DNA of 59,510 nucleotides, from assembly GCA_016284885.1 (NCBI GenBank), contig JAEEPQ010000003.1, positions 1 through 59,510 on the forward strand, given 5' to 3'. Below, in pieces: positions 8,792-17,514 of this stretch (positions are counted from its first letter, which is position 1; every line of letters starts with the position of its first letter). The position numbers and the translations under genes are program-made. This stretch comes from Desulfovibrio sp. (lineage in GTDB: Bacteria; Desulfobacterota; Desulfovibrionia; Desulfovibrionales; Desulfovibrionaceae). Under the pieces are notes generated by a model. That model saw only the letters and a list, made by a program, of their open reading frames with translations. It made no database searches and had not been told where the DNA came from.

Positions 8792-9784
8792 ATGAAGCCG
8801 TCGGACATCGTCAAGGCCCTGCATCTTCTGCTCGACATCCAGCAGCCGGTCTTTCTGTGGGGACCGCCTGGCGTGGGCAAGAGCCAGGTCGTGGCCGAAG
8901 TCGCCAGGGAGCGCGGCATGGAACTGTGCGACGTGCGCGCCGTGCTGCTCGACCCCGTCGACCTGCGGGGCCTGCCCCGGGTGACGGACAAGGGCCTTGC
9001 CCAGTGGTGTCCGCCGGCCTTCCTGCCCCCCGAGGGAAGCCTCAGCCGCGGCGTGGTCTTTCTGGACGAGCTCAACGCGGCGCCGCCGCTGGTGCAGGCA
9101 GCCTGCTACCAGCTCATTCTGGACCGCCGCATCGGCGAGTACGAGCTGCCCTCAGGCTGGAGCGTGGTGGCTGCCGGCAACCGCGAAAAGGACCGCTCCG
9201 TGGTCCACCGCATGCCGACGGCGCTGGCCAACCGCATGGTGCATCTGGAATTCGAAGCCGACCTCGACGACTGGCTCGCCTGGGCGGCGAAGCACGGCAT
9301 ACGCCCCGAGGTCGCGAGCTTCCTGCGCTTCCGGCCCGCGCTTCTGCACACCTTCGATCCCCAGTCCCCGGACAGAACCTTTGCCTCGCCGAGGGCCTGG
9401 GCGTTTGTCTCCCGCATGCTTTCCGCCTCGCCGGCCAGGGAGATCGAAGACGAGCTCTGGATAGGCGCCGTGGGCATGGCCGCAGCCGCTGAGTTCACGG
9501 GGTATCTCAGGATCTGGCGGGATCTGCCAGGTCTTGACGATGTGCTGGCCGATCCCGAGGGCGTCAGCGTGAGCCAGGAGCCTGCCGTGCTCTACGCCCT
9601 GTGCGAGGCCCTGGCATCCAGGGCCTGCACTGACTGCGCCGATGCCCTGGGGCGTTTTGCCCTGCGCCTTCCTCCAGAATTTGGCGTGCTGCTCATGCGG
9701 GGCTGCGTGTGCCGCGAGCGGGATTTCGTCAAGACGGAGGGCTTTGCCCGCTGGGCGCAGGCCAACGCCGAGGTGCTGCTCTGA
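8792..9784 (+). CDS. MoxR-family AAA+ ATPase
   Basis: The 330-residue protein is a compact MoxR-type AAA+ ATPase. Walker A is GPPGVGKS (residues 24-31), Walker B is VVFLDELN with D92-E93, and a sensor-1 Asn sits in VVAAGNRE near residue 130. MoxR ATPases are cytosolic chaperone-like motors that usually act on a VWA-domain partner, often inserting metals or remodelling complexes. The partner here is the next gene, which starts inside this stop codon (TGATG). AAGGAGG stands at the right distance before the ATG. Expression is probably controlled by the palindromic promoter upstream. Confidence 0.9.
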   Translation: MKPSDIVKALHLLLDIQQPVFLWGPPGVGKSQVVAEVARERGMELCDVRAVLLDPVDLRGLPRVTDKGLAQWCPPAFLPPEGSLSRGVVFLDELNAAPPLVQAACYQLILDRRIGEYELPSGWSVVAAGNREKDRSVVHRMPTALANRMVHLEFEADLDDWLAWAAKHGIRPEVASFLRFRPALLHTFDPQSPDRTFASPRAWAFVSRMLSASPAREIEDELWIGAVGMAAAAEFTGYLRIWRDLPGLDDVLADPEGVSVSQEPAVLYALCEALASRACTDCADALGRFALRLPPEFGVLLMRGCVCRERDFVKTEGFARWAQANAEVLL

Positions 9785-11238
9785 TGCCGGCCTCACGCGA
9801 CGAAAGGCAGCAGGCGCCTGTGGCCAGTTCCGCCAGTTCCGGCAGCTCCGCAAGCGTCGCCGGTTGCGGCGGCGAGGCAGCCAGGGCTGCGGGGGCTGAG
9901 GGCGATCTGGCCAGGGAGGCGCTCAGGCGCATGCGCCGGGCCCGCTCGGAGCTGGTGCTTGCGCAGCCCTTCTTTGGCAGCCTCCTGCTCCGCCTTGAGC
10001 TCAAGGCCGATCCCGCCTGCCGCGACGTCTGGACCGACGGCAGGACGCTGGGCTTCAACCCAGTCTACGCTGCCAGCCAGGAAGAGGGCCATCTCGCGAG
10101 CGCCCAGGCCCACGAGGCCCTGCATCTTGCCCTCAAGCACAACCTGCGCCGCCAGGGGCGCGACGAGCGGCTCTGGAACCAGGCCTGCGATGCGGCCGTG
10201 AATCACCTTCTGCGCGAGGCCGGCTTTGCCATCCCCTCCTCGTGGCGCGTGGATGACGAGTACGCCGGCATGAGCGTTGATGCCGTGTACGAGGAGATGA
10301 AGCGCCTGCAGGAGGGCAGGCCCCATGGCGGCGCCCGCGACGCCAAGGCCAGGGGGAAGACACTGGAAAGCTCCGGCGCCCTTGGGCTCGGCGGGGAGGA
10401 AGGCGTCCTGGCGCCTGCGCAGAGCAAGCCCGAAGCCACGTCGGGCGAGGCCGGCGAAGAAGACGTCGAGGCAAGCTCCAAAGCCGTTCCCCAGAAAGCC
10501 TCGGCAGATGCCCCGAATGGACGCCGGTCTGCCGAAGCCTCCCGCTTTGCCGGCGAAGTGCGCGACCATCCTCTGCTGCTGGAAAAGGCCTCCCAGGACG
10601 CCAGACGCCGTGCGGAGCGGGAGGCCGACATCGCCATTTCCCTCTCCCTCCAGTCGGCGCCAGGCGCCGCCGGCCTCCCCCAGGGCTTGCGGCGCGCCGT
10701 CGAGGGCGGAGTGCGTCCCAAGCTGGACTGGCGGGAGGCGCTTCGCCGCTTCATCGAAGACGTGAGCGATGCCGACTACACTTGGACCGTGCCCAACCGG
10801 CGCTATCTCTGGCAGGAGCTCTACCTGCCCTCGCGCCGCGAGCAGAAGCTTGCGGGCATCGCCCTTGCCGTGGACTGCTCCGGCTCCATCGACGCCGCGA
10901 CGCTGGCAGTTTTCTGCGAAGAGCTTGCCGGCATTCTGGACCACTTCGACACCGAGCTCTGGGTCGTCTACCACGACGCCTGGGTGGCGGGTCACGAGCG
11001 CTTCACGCGCATCGACCGGCCGCTCAAGCTCTCGCCCAGAGGCGGGGGCGGAACTGACTACAGGCCCGTTCCTCCGGAGCTCGAGCGCCTTGGCGTGCAC
11101 CCGGCCTGCCTGGTCTGGTTTACGGACTTCGAGTGCGATGCCTTCCCCGAGGAGCCGGACTATCCCGTGCTGTGGTGCGCCACGCGCAGGCCGGATGCGC
11201 CTCCGCCCTTCGGCGAGGTCGTCCTGCTTTCGATCTGA
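9784..11238 (+). CDS. VWA-like protein with putative metallopeptidase domain (DUF2201 type)
   Basis: This 484-residue protein has two domains. The N-terminal part carries an HExxH motif (HEALH, residues 110-114), typical of the DUF2201 putative metallopeptidase module. A charged, low-complexity linker (about 180-290) follows. The C-terminal VWA-like domain has a MIDAS motif DCSGS (364-368), a metal-site Thr in GGGGTDY, and DFECDA. Such proteins are encoded next to MoxR ATPases and are thought to be remodelled by them. The ATG at 9784 overlaps the MoxR stop by one base, giving tight coupling. Whether the metallopeptidase is active is unknown. The linker is unusually long and rich in Ala, Glu and Lys. 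Confidence 0.85.
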   Translation: MPASRDERQQAPVASSASSGSSASVAGCGGEAARAAGAEGDLAREALRRMRRARSELVLAQPFFGSLLLRLELKADPACRDVWTDGRTLGFNPVYAASQEEGHLASAQAHEALHLALKHNLRRQGRDERLWNQACDAAVNHLLREAGFAIPSSWRVDDEYAGMSVDAVYEEMKRLQEGRPHGGARDAKARGKTLESSGALGLGGEEGVLAPAQSKPEATSGEAGEEDVEASSKAVPQKASADAPNGRRSAEASRFAGEVRDHPLLLEKASQDARRRAEREADIAISLSLQSAPGAAGLPQGLRRAVEGGVRPKLDWREALRRFIEDVSDADYTWTVPNRRYLWQELYLPSRREQKLAGIALAVDCSGSIDAATLAVFCEELAGILDHFDTELWVVYHDAWVAGHERFTRIDRPLKLSPRGGGGTDYRPVPPELERLGVHPACLVWFTDFECDAFPEEPDYPVLWCATRRPDAPPPFGEVVLLSI

Positions 11239-11404
11239 ACCGGCAAGGGCGCTGTCCTGGCACGGGCGCCTCGCTCACGCCGGCATCCCGTGCCGCTTTC
11301 TGTCCTTTATCCTATTCCTGTTGCTGACCTTCACCCTTCATCCTGTCCTTCAACCCTGGCCGGCCGGAACCGGTGCCTGAGCCTTGCCAAAGGGGACGCA
11401 TCCT

Positions 11405-11887
11405 ATGCAGATCCACTGGGAAATCGTGAAAAAACGGGGCAACTTGCGCCCCATGCTCACCTACTCCTTTGCCGTCGAGCCCTGGGAGCGCGAGATGGCC
11501 ATTCCGCCCATCCGCATCTCGTCCACCATCCCCAAGCCCGAGGAGTCCTTCGCCGAGTTCTGCTATCCGGGCCAGCACGAGCGCGCCGCAGGCTACAGCT
11601 CCAGCGGCCGGCCCACCTACGAGCTCGAAATCGTCTCCCACAAGGGCAAGCTCTGGCCGCAGAGCCTCCGCCTTCCCTGGCGCGAAGACAACAGCTACCC
11701 AGAGGTGGAGGAGTCTTTCGCAAGGCTGCGCGATGCCTTCGAGCGCGAAAGCGCCCGGGCTTCCCGCAGCGAGCCCCTGCGCCTGCAGGGCAGCATCGAC
11801 TGCAGCGCCGGCAGGCGCGGCGGCATGGCGCAGGCCGTGCTGGCCGACAAGTTCCTCGCCTACGCAGAGCGCTTCGGCAGGGCGTGA
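11405..11887 (+). CDS. Hypothetical protein, third gene of the MoxR/VWA cassette
   Basis: The 160-residue product is soluble, without signal peptide or membrane segment, and I do not recognise the family. The N-terminal half looks rich in beta strand (HWEIVKKRGNLRPMLTYSF), and the C-terminal half is helical with an Arg/Glu-rich helix. It follows the VWA gene on the same strand after 166 bases and has no evident promoter of its own, so co-transcription is likely. Conservation of the trio would make it an accessory factor or substrate of the MoxR/VWA pair. The ATG at 11405 is chosen as the first with a purine-rich stretch (AAAGGGGA) upstream. Confidence 0.65.
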   Translation: MQIHWEIVKKRGNLRPMLTYSFAVEPWEREMAIPPIRISSTIPKPEESFAEFCYPGQHERAAGYSSSGRPTYELEIVSHKGKLWPQSLRLPWREDNSYPEVEESFARLRDAFERESARASRSEPLRLQGSIDCSAGRRGGMAQAVLADKFLAYAERFGRA

Positions 11888-12375
11888 AGCGTTGGCAGGC
11901 TCCATGCCGTGGGGACCGCCAGCCTGAAGACCTGGCCTGCGGCGTGCCGGCGTCGCTTCCCTGCAGGCCGCGGGATGCAGGCTGCGGGCGATTCCGGCGC
12001 CTGTCCAGATCTGGTCTGAACTGGCCCGCCCGTTTCCTCATGACCTGCCTCCTGAACCTGCCTTCTGGGTCAGCTTTACGACCGGCTTTGGGCCTGCCGC
12101 CGGGCGCTGGACCGTCTTGCGGGAGGCGTTCGCGTGGCCGGACTGGCGCCTGCGCAGAGGCCTTGCCCTTGCCGGCTGCACCGTGCTGGCCCGATGCTAG
12201 GCCCAACGCCTTGCCTGCATTTTGGCTGGACCCCTGTTCTGACCGCTGCAACGGCTGGCGCAGCCAGCGGCGTCAGCTGACGGTGGTGCCACGTCGCCAG
12301 CATGCACCTTCAGGTTGCCATGGCATGGCCTGCACGGCCCGCGCCCAGCCGTCTGGCGAGCTGCCCTGCCAACGG
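11888..12375. other. Intergenic region without a recognised gene
   Basis: Nearly 500 bases lie between two convergent genes. Open frames here have no ribosome binding site or protein-like composition that I can support. Confidence 0.5.
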
Positions 12376-12415
12376 CAAGCCCCCGGGTCGCCTTGTGCTG
12401 CTGCCCGGGGGCTTG
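12376..12415 (-). terminator. Long GC hairpin after the WYL regulator
   Basis: A perfect 12-bp stem (CAAGCCCCCGGG and its complement) with a 16-base loop lies 29 bases past the regulator's stop. On the minus strand the T-run comes before the hairpin rather than after it, so this may act as a Rho-independent end only weakly, or protect the 3' end. Confidence 0.5.
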
Positions 12416-12444
12416 GAAAAAAAGGGGGCTGCCGGCTCGTGCGG

Positions 12445-13500
12445 CTAGTCTTCGTGCATCTTGAGCAGGCACCTGGCTTCCTCAGCCATGCGGGCTCGCA
12501 GCGACGGGGGCTCCAGAATCTCGGCGTTGGCGCCAAGGCCGAGCGCCCAGCTGACGACCTCGGTTTCGCTGCAGGCAGAAAAGCTCAGGATGACCGAGCC
12601 GTTGGACTGGGGCTCCACCTTCTGGTCAGGGCTGATCACCCTGTTCTTCAGCCAGGCCGCGGCCTTGGCGGAGAGGCGGATTTTGGCCTCGCAGGCCCCG
12701 CCGTGCAGGAAGCTGCAAGGGAATTCGCCTTCGGGTCCGTCGGGCGGATAGTAGCCCGCATCCGAGAGCGTGGCGCTGGCTATGCTGTCGATGGCAAAGA
12801 GGTAGCGCTTGGGGGGCTCGACCTGCAGCTCGTCCTCAGTGTCCTCTTCTGCCGCCTTCTCCGTGGCCCTGCGGGACGCCTCCTGGACCGCTTCGGCGAA
12901 CCTGCGCGCGTCGCTTGCCAGCACGGCCTCCACGTAGAGCACGCTGTCGCCGCAGATGAGGCGCGTCGGCGCAATGTCCCAGACGCGCACGCGGCCGTCG
13001 CGCTTGTGCTCTATGGTGCAGACATGGCCCGTGCGCCGCGCTTCGGCGATGGTCCTCGCCACCTCGGCCTGCGAGGAGTAGTCGCGCCACTCCCTGAAGA
13101 GGGCAGGTTCGGACATGTCCTCGCGCACGAGGCTTTCGCACATGAGGCGCATGCGGTCGAGCACCATGCGGCAGCGCATGGTGCGATCCACGCCGAGCTT
13201 GCCGGAGGCCAGAGTCACGGCCCGCTTGAGGCTGTCCACTTCCCTCGGCGTGCAGCTCGTCCTCGGGGTTTTGCCGGGCATGGACAGGGAGTAGAGCTCG
13301 CGGCCCTTGTCGATGCGGCGCCGCAGAAGCACGCCGGGACGGCTTTCAATCTGCTTGAGCACCCGGGACACGGTGGACTTCGAGCACTTGAGCAGCTCCG
13401 AGAGTTCCTGGGCGCTGTGCTCCTCCTTGGAGAAGAGCAGCAGCTCGTAGGCGGTGAGCGCCTTGTCGACCGCAGTGGCATTGGGGACGTTTTCTGCCAT
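12445..13500 (-). CDS. WYL-domain transcriptional regulator with N-terminal HTH
   Basis: The 351-residue protein begins with a winged-helix DNA-binding domain (KEEHSAQELSELLKCSKST, recognition helix TVSRVLKQIE). The middle and C-terminal parts fit the WYL-domain ligand-sensing architecture, with TIEHKRDGRVRVWDIAPTRL in the position of the WYL strand and a C-terminal extension domain (EVVSWALGLGANAEIL). Such one-component regulators respond to nucleotides or other ligands and often control stress or defence genes. The ATG at 13500 has AAGGAG 9 bases upstream; an in-frame ATG at 13551 has none. It is transcribed towards the MoxR/VWA cassette from the other side, but no link is proven. Confidence 0.8.
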   Translation of the reverse strand: MAENVPNATAVDKALTAYELLLFSKEEHSAQELSELLKCSKSTVSRVLKQIESRPGVLLRRRIDKGRELYSLSMPGKTPRTSCTPREVDSLKRAVTLASGKLGVDRTMRCRMVLDRMRLMCESLVREDMSEPALFREWRDYSSQAEVARTIAEARRTGHVCTIEHKRDGRVRVWDIAPTRLICGDSVLYVEAVLASDARRFAEAVQEASRRATEKAAEEDTEDELQVEPPKRYLFAIDSIASATLSDAGYYPPDGPEGEFPCSFLHGGACEAKIRLSAKAAAWLKNRVISPDQKVEPQSNGSVILSFSACSETEVVSWALGLGANAEILEPPSLRARMAEEARCLLKMHED

Positions 13501-13770
13501 GGCAAAAGGCTCCTTGCATTGCGTTGCTGACTCAATGCTAAGCTTTTTCATGGTGTTTGCCTAGGGTTTGCGACCGCTTTCGGTAGCAAAAGGCCCCTTG
13601 CAGCGCAGTGTCGCGCAGGTTTCGCTTGCGGAGCCGGCGGGGAGGCGGGCAGGGAGGCAGGCAGTGCGGTGAATAGAGAGGCCAGCATGAGGCGAGGGGA
13701 GGCCGTGCCGGCAAGGCAGCCCCTTTCGCGGCTGGCAGCGGATGGCAGGGCCGTGCGGGGCGGACAGAAC

Positions 13771-13803
13771 AAAGCCGCCGGAAGGGGCAGGCCCTTCCGG
13801 CGG
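13771..13803 (-). terminator. Terminator of the sodium symporter gene
   Basis: A perfect 12-bp stem (CCGCCGGAAGGG with its complement, 5-base loop) is followed on the minus strand by CTTTGTT. It lies 24 bases beyond the symporter stop. Confidence 0.8.
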
Positions 13804-13826
13804 AAGCAATGGATGCCAATGCGCGG

Positions 13827-15215
13827 CTATCCGCCGAACTTGTCGACGTAGCCCGTGACGAAGAGGACCAGGATGACGGCAGGCAGGATCCAGCGCAGGT
13901 AGAAGCGCAGGGCGGGGTGCCTGGAGAGGCGCAGGCCCGATCCCATGTCCGCCTCTTGGGCGAACTTGTCCCAGCCCCAGCCGGCGTGCATGGTGCAGAA
14001 GAGCACCATCATGAGCGAGCCCAGGGGCAGGAGGTTGTTGCTTACGATGAAGTCCTCGAGGTCGAGGAAGCTCGACCCCTTGCCCATGGGCTCGAAGCCC
14101 GAGAGCAGGTTGAAGCCGAGGGCGCAGGGAAGGGAGAGCACCCACAGGAGCACGGCGTTGATGAACACGGCGCGCCTCCTGGGCATGTGCAGCATGTCCA
14201 TGAGGCAGGCGACCATGTTCTCGAAGACAGCGATGACCGTGGTGAGGGCCGCGAAGCTGAGGAAGACGAAGAAGAGGGCGCCCCAGACGCGGCCGCCGTC
14301 CATGGAGGAGAAGACGTTGGGCAGGGTCACAAAGACGAGGCCTGGACCGGCGTTGGGCGTCACGCCGAAGGCGAAGCAGGCTGGGAAGATGATGCAGCCG
14401 GCCAGCATGGCGACCAGGAAGTCCATGCCCGTGATGAGGCAGACTTCGCCGGTGAGGCTATGGTCCTTGGTGAGGTAGCTGCCGAAGATGCACATGGAAC
14501 CTATGCCGATGGAGAGCGTGAAGAAGGCCTGGTTGAGGGCCGCGCTGGCAATGGGCAGGAAGCCCACCTTCTGGAAGCGCTCCACGTCGGGCATGAGGTA
14601 GAACTTGAGGCCTTCTGTCGCGCCTGGCAGCGAGACGGAATGGATCACTAGGGCGATGAGGATGAGGAAGAGGCCAGCCATCATGACTTTGACCACGCGC
14701 TCGACGCCGTTCTGCAGACCTGAGGCGCAGACCAGGGCGCCCACGAGCACCGAGGCCGTCATGCCGGTGATCTGCAGGGAGGGCGAGCCCAGCATGCCGC
14801 CGAAGAACTTGCCCACCTCGGCGGGCGGCATGCCGTGGAAGGTGCCCTGGAGCATGTGGACACAGTAGATGAGCATCCAGCCGCAGACCGTGGTGTAGAA
14901 CATGAGCAAGATGTAGCTGCCCACGATGGCAATCCATCCGAAGCGGTGCCACCAGGTGCCCTTGGGCTCCAGCGTCTTGAGCGCCAGGCCAAGGGTGCGC
15001 CTTGACGCCCTTCCTATGGCGAACTCCGCGATCATGACGGGCATGACCATGAGCTGGCACACGACGAAGACGAGCAGGAAGCAGGCGCCGCCGTACTCGC
15101 CGGTGATGAAGGGGAAGCGCCACACGTTGCCGAGGCCGACGGCGCAGCCTGCCGAGATGAGCAGGAAGCCGAGTCGGCTGGCGAGCATTTCGCGCTTGGA
15201 TTGCGTTTCTGCCAT
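13827..15215 (-). CDS. Neurotransmitter:sodium symporter family (SNF/NSS) transporter
   Basis: This 462-residue inner membrane protein belongs to the NSS (LeuT-like) family of Na+-coupled amino acid transporters. The first helix has the signature GCAVGLGNVWRFPF, which forms Na+ and substrate sites, and is followed by ITGEYGGACFLLVF. About 11 to 12 membrane segments are visible, as in bacterial members. The start at 15215 is supported by GGGAGGA 7 bases upstream; an in-frame ATG at 15245 lacks one. The substrate is probably an amino acid, not predictable further. No co-transcribed enzyme is close; it ends in a clear terminator. Confidence 0.92.
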   Translation of the reverse strand: MAETQSKREMLASRLGFLLISAGCAVGLGNVWRFPFITGEYGGACFLLVFVVCQLMVMPVMIAEFAIGRASRRTLGLALKTLEPKGTWWHRFGWIAIVGSYILLMFYTTVCGWMLIYCVHMLQGTFHGMPPAEVGKFFGGMLGSPSLQITGMTASVLVGALVCASGLQNGVERVVKVMMAGLFLILIALVIHSVSLPGATEGLKFYLMPDVERFQKVGFLPIASAALNQAFFTLSIGIGSMCIFGSYLTKDHSLTGEVCLITGMDFLVAMLAGCIIFPACFAFGVTPNAGPGLVFVTLPNVFSSMDGGRVWGALFFVFLSFAALTTVIAVFENMVACLMDMLHMPRRRAVFINAVLLWVLSLPCALGFNLLSGFEPMGKGSSFLDLEDFIVSNNLLPLGSLMMVLFCTMHAGWGWDKFAQEADMGSGLRLSRHPALRFYLRWILPAVILVLFVTGYVDKFGG

Positions 15216-15509
15216 GATTCCTCCCGATAGCATGTTGTGGCACAAGCTCTACGCTCTTGCGCGCCAGGGGACAAGCCGTGCCAGGCTAGGCTTGCGAGGC
15301 TGCTGGCGGGGCGAGGCGGACGCGAGGCCGGCAAGGCGCGGTGCGGAGGGCAAGCTGGCGGCACGGGGCTTGATGCCGGCTTTGCCTGCCTGCAGGAGGT
15401 CCAGCCCGGCATGCCTCTCCTCGATTCTGCTTCGATGCGTCGCCAGACCCACGTCCGCTCCTGCAAGACGGCCTTGCCGACGTCGCGCCGAGCTGGGCGC
15501 GAAGCGGGC

Positions 15510-16337
15510 TTAGGGGCGCTTTCTGAGGCAGTCTACGGTTCGGGCAAAGAGGGGATTGGCCGCCAGCGCCGGCATGCCGAGACGTGCGCAGACCCTGCCG
15601 ACGGGCAGGGGCAGGCCGCTTCCCTCGTCCAGCTGCAGGACCGCTTCCTTCAGCTGGTCCATAACCGCCTCAGCCTCCTGCAGCTTGGCCTGCATGGCGC
15701 AGGCATCATAGGTCCTGTCCCAGGCTGGATAGCAGGTCGCAATGCCGTCTTCGCGCATAAGGCGGGCAAGCCGCGCAAGCGTCTTTCGCGTGGCCTGCTC
15801 GTCGGTGAAGATGGGGATGTCGCCCTTGACCGGCACGGCGTCCCCGATGAAGAGCGCCTGGCCTGTCCGGTAGGCCATGTGGCCCGGGGAATGGCCGGGC
15901 GTGGCGATGGCAATGAGTTCAAGTTCTGGTTCAGGCGCGATGCAGTCGCCGTCCGCAAGGCAGACGTCCACGGGGCAGGAACGGCCGGCCAGGCCGTAAA
16001 AGTTGGGAATGGGCCGCTCCCGGAACTGCCTGTCGATGTCCTCGATCCAGGGCTTCTCGCCGGCGCTGGCATAGACAGAACAGCCGAAGCGCTCCCGGAA
16101 CCAGGCGGCCGTGCCGATGTGGTCGGGATGGGCATGGGTGAGGAAGATGCCCCTGAGCTCCGAGGGCGAGCGGCCTATCTCCTGGACATGGCCGAGGATC
16201 TGCGTTTCGCTGCCCGCCACGCCGGCATCGACGAGGTAGAGCCCCTTGGCTTCGATGAGGTAGGCGTAGACGAAGCGCTTCACCTCGGGCGTCACGCTGA
16301 AGTCTATCCTGATCTGATGGAGGCGTGCGCTGGGCAT
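15510..16337 (-). CDS. MBL-fold metallo-hydrolase
   Basis: The 275-residue protein has the metallo-beta-lactamase fold: an N-terminal strand pair (VDAGVAGSE), the metal motif THAHPDH (residues 67-73), a second metal histidine in ATPGHSPGH, and the metal Asp in ALFIGDA. AAGGAGG precedes the ATG. The family ranges over thioesterases, glyoxalase II-like enzymes and lactonases, and the substrate cannot be fixed. It is downstream of an FMN reductase gene on the same strand with a 90-base gap, so the two may be co-transcribed. A similar pair occurs at 21090-22333. Confidence 0.88.
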   Translation of the reverse strand: MPSARLHQIRIDFSVTPEVKRFVYAYLIEAKGLYLVDAGVAGSETQILGHVQEIGRSPSELRGIFLTHAHPDHIGTAAWFRERFGCSVYASAGEKPWIEDIDRQFRERPIPNFYGLAGRSCPVDVCLADGDCIAPEPELELIAIATPGHSPGHMAYRTGQALFIGDAVPVKGDIPIFTDEQATRKTLARLARLMREDGIATCYPAWDRTYDACAMQAKLQEAEAVMDQLKEAVLQLDEGSGLPLPVGRVCARLGMPALAANPLFARTVDCLRKRP

Positions 16338-16427
16338 GGCTTCCTCCTTGGACCCGTGTCGCGATAGCGTTGCGACAGCGTCGCGATGAACAAGTTTGCG
16401 TGGAAAGGGGACCTTCGCAAGACTGTG

Positions 16428-16967
16428 CTAGCCGATGCGCAAGCCAAGCTCCCTGGCCTGCCTGAGGCCGTCCGTCCGGCAAACGTCCCCTTTGTCCCTG
16501 CAGCCCCGGACGAGCACCGTGCCGCCGTCCTCGAGCTGGAAGAACTCGAGCAGCATGCGGTACTGCAGGAGGATGGGGTCGAAGAGCTCCGGCAGCCGAG
16601 CCGCGCCGACGAGGATGAGTCCCAGCTTCCGGATGGGGAACTGGTCGCGCAGGGGCGCGTGGAGCCTGTCGATCAGGGTCTTGAGCTGGGCGCTGATGCC
16701 GTAGAAGTAGACGGGCGAGGCGCAGACCAGAATGTCCGTCTGGTGCAGGAGCTCGTAGACCTGGTCCATGCCGTCCTGCTGGATGCAGCGGTTTCCCTCG
16801 CTGGCATAGCAGGCGTTGCAGCCTCTGCAGGGATGGATGTCGAGGCCGGCCACGGAGAGCATGCTGACCTGGTGGCGGAGGCCTGCGCCCTCGGCAAAGG
16901 CGCGGGCCAGCAGATCCGTGTTGCCGCCCTTGCGGGGGCTTCCGACCAGCACGGCGATTCGGCTCAT
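16428..16967 (-). CDS. NADPH-dependent FMN reductase / flavodoxin-fold iron-sulfur flavoprotein
   Basis: The 179-residue protein opens with AVLVGSPRKGGNTDLLA, the flavin-phosphate loop of the NADPH-dependent FMN reductase family. CRGCNACYASEGNRC is the cysteine cluster typical of iron-sulfur flavoproteins, followed by SPVYFYGISAQLKTLIDR, which lines the flavin. It is likely a cytosolic homodimer that moves electrons or reduces quinones or oxygen species in an anaerobe. The start at 16967 is set by AAGGAGG upstream. It lies upstream of an MBL hydrolase, suggesting a small operon. Confidence 0.9.
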   Translation of the reverse strand: MSRIAVLVGSPRKGGNTDLLARAFAEGAGLRHQVSMLSVAGLDIHPCRGCNACYASEGNRCIQQDGMDQVYELLHQTDILVCASPVYFYGISAQLKTLIDRLHAPLRDQFPIRKLGLILVGAARLPELFDPILLQYRMLLEFFQLEDGGTVLVRGCRDKGDVCRTDGLRQARELGLRIG

Positions 16968-17514
16968 GGCGTTCCTCCTTGCTTGTCTCCCGTCCGGGGC
17001 CGGCTTGCGGTGCATGCGCGCAGCCAGGCCGGCGCGGCGGCTGATCCTCGCCGGGACTTCATTCTCAATGGGCGAAAAGCATGCTCTGGTCAAGGCGCGA
17101 GGCGACGATCCCGGCACTGCCGCAAGACGCAGGCGGCGCTGCGCCAGATCTGCGCTGAAGCCAGGGAGGGGCGCAAGGTCCTTGCGGCCGCAGAGCCCGT
17201 ACAGGCCATCGACGTGAAAGGCGCAGGCTGTGGCGGAAGGCTTAGGACTCGGGCTGCGCTATCCCCATGGCTGGACAAGGCCTTTGTCCACGCCCCCTTC
17301 CTCCACGCCCCCTCCCGCACGGGCTTGAAATTGCGCCCGGATCTGCGACACTTTGGACGTGCCGCTTCCCTGGGCCAGGCTGGCCGTGCTGGGGTTTTTG
17401 CACCCGGTGCACTAGCCTTGGCCAAAGCAGGCCTTACTATAAGGGGGTGCCGGCGGACTGGCGCCCGTCCGGCGCATCGTGAATCCTTTCCTCAAACATC
17501 TGGAGTGTGACGCC
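16968..17514. other. Intergenic region; contains a possible -10 box
   Basis: The two flanking genes diverge from here. No protein is supported. A TATAAG box at 17438-17443 lies about 70 bases before the repeat-protein start, but the upstream -35 match is poor, so a promoter is only suggested. Confidence 0.4.

Noticed and set aside
11290..13530. Long plus-strand frame opposite the WYL regulator
   Set aside because: It spans the real 160-residue gene, a spacer and the antisense of the regulator, and it has no protein-like pattern.
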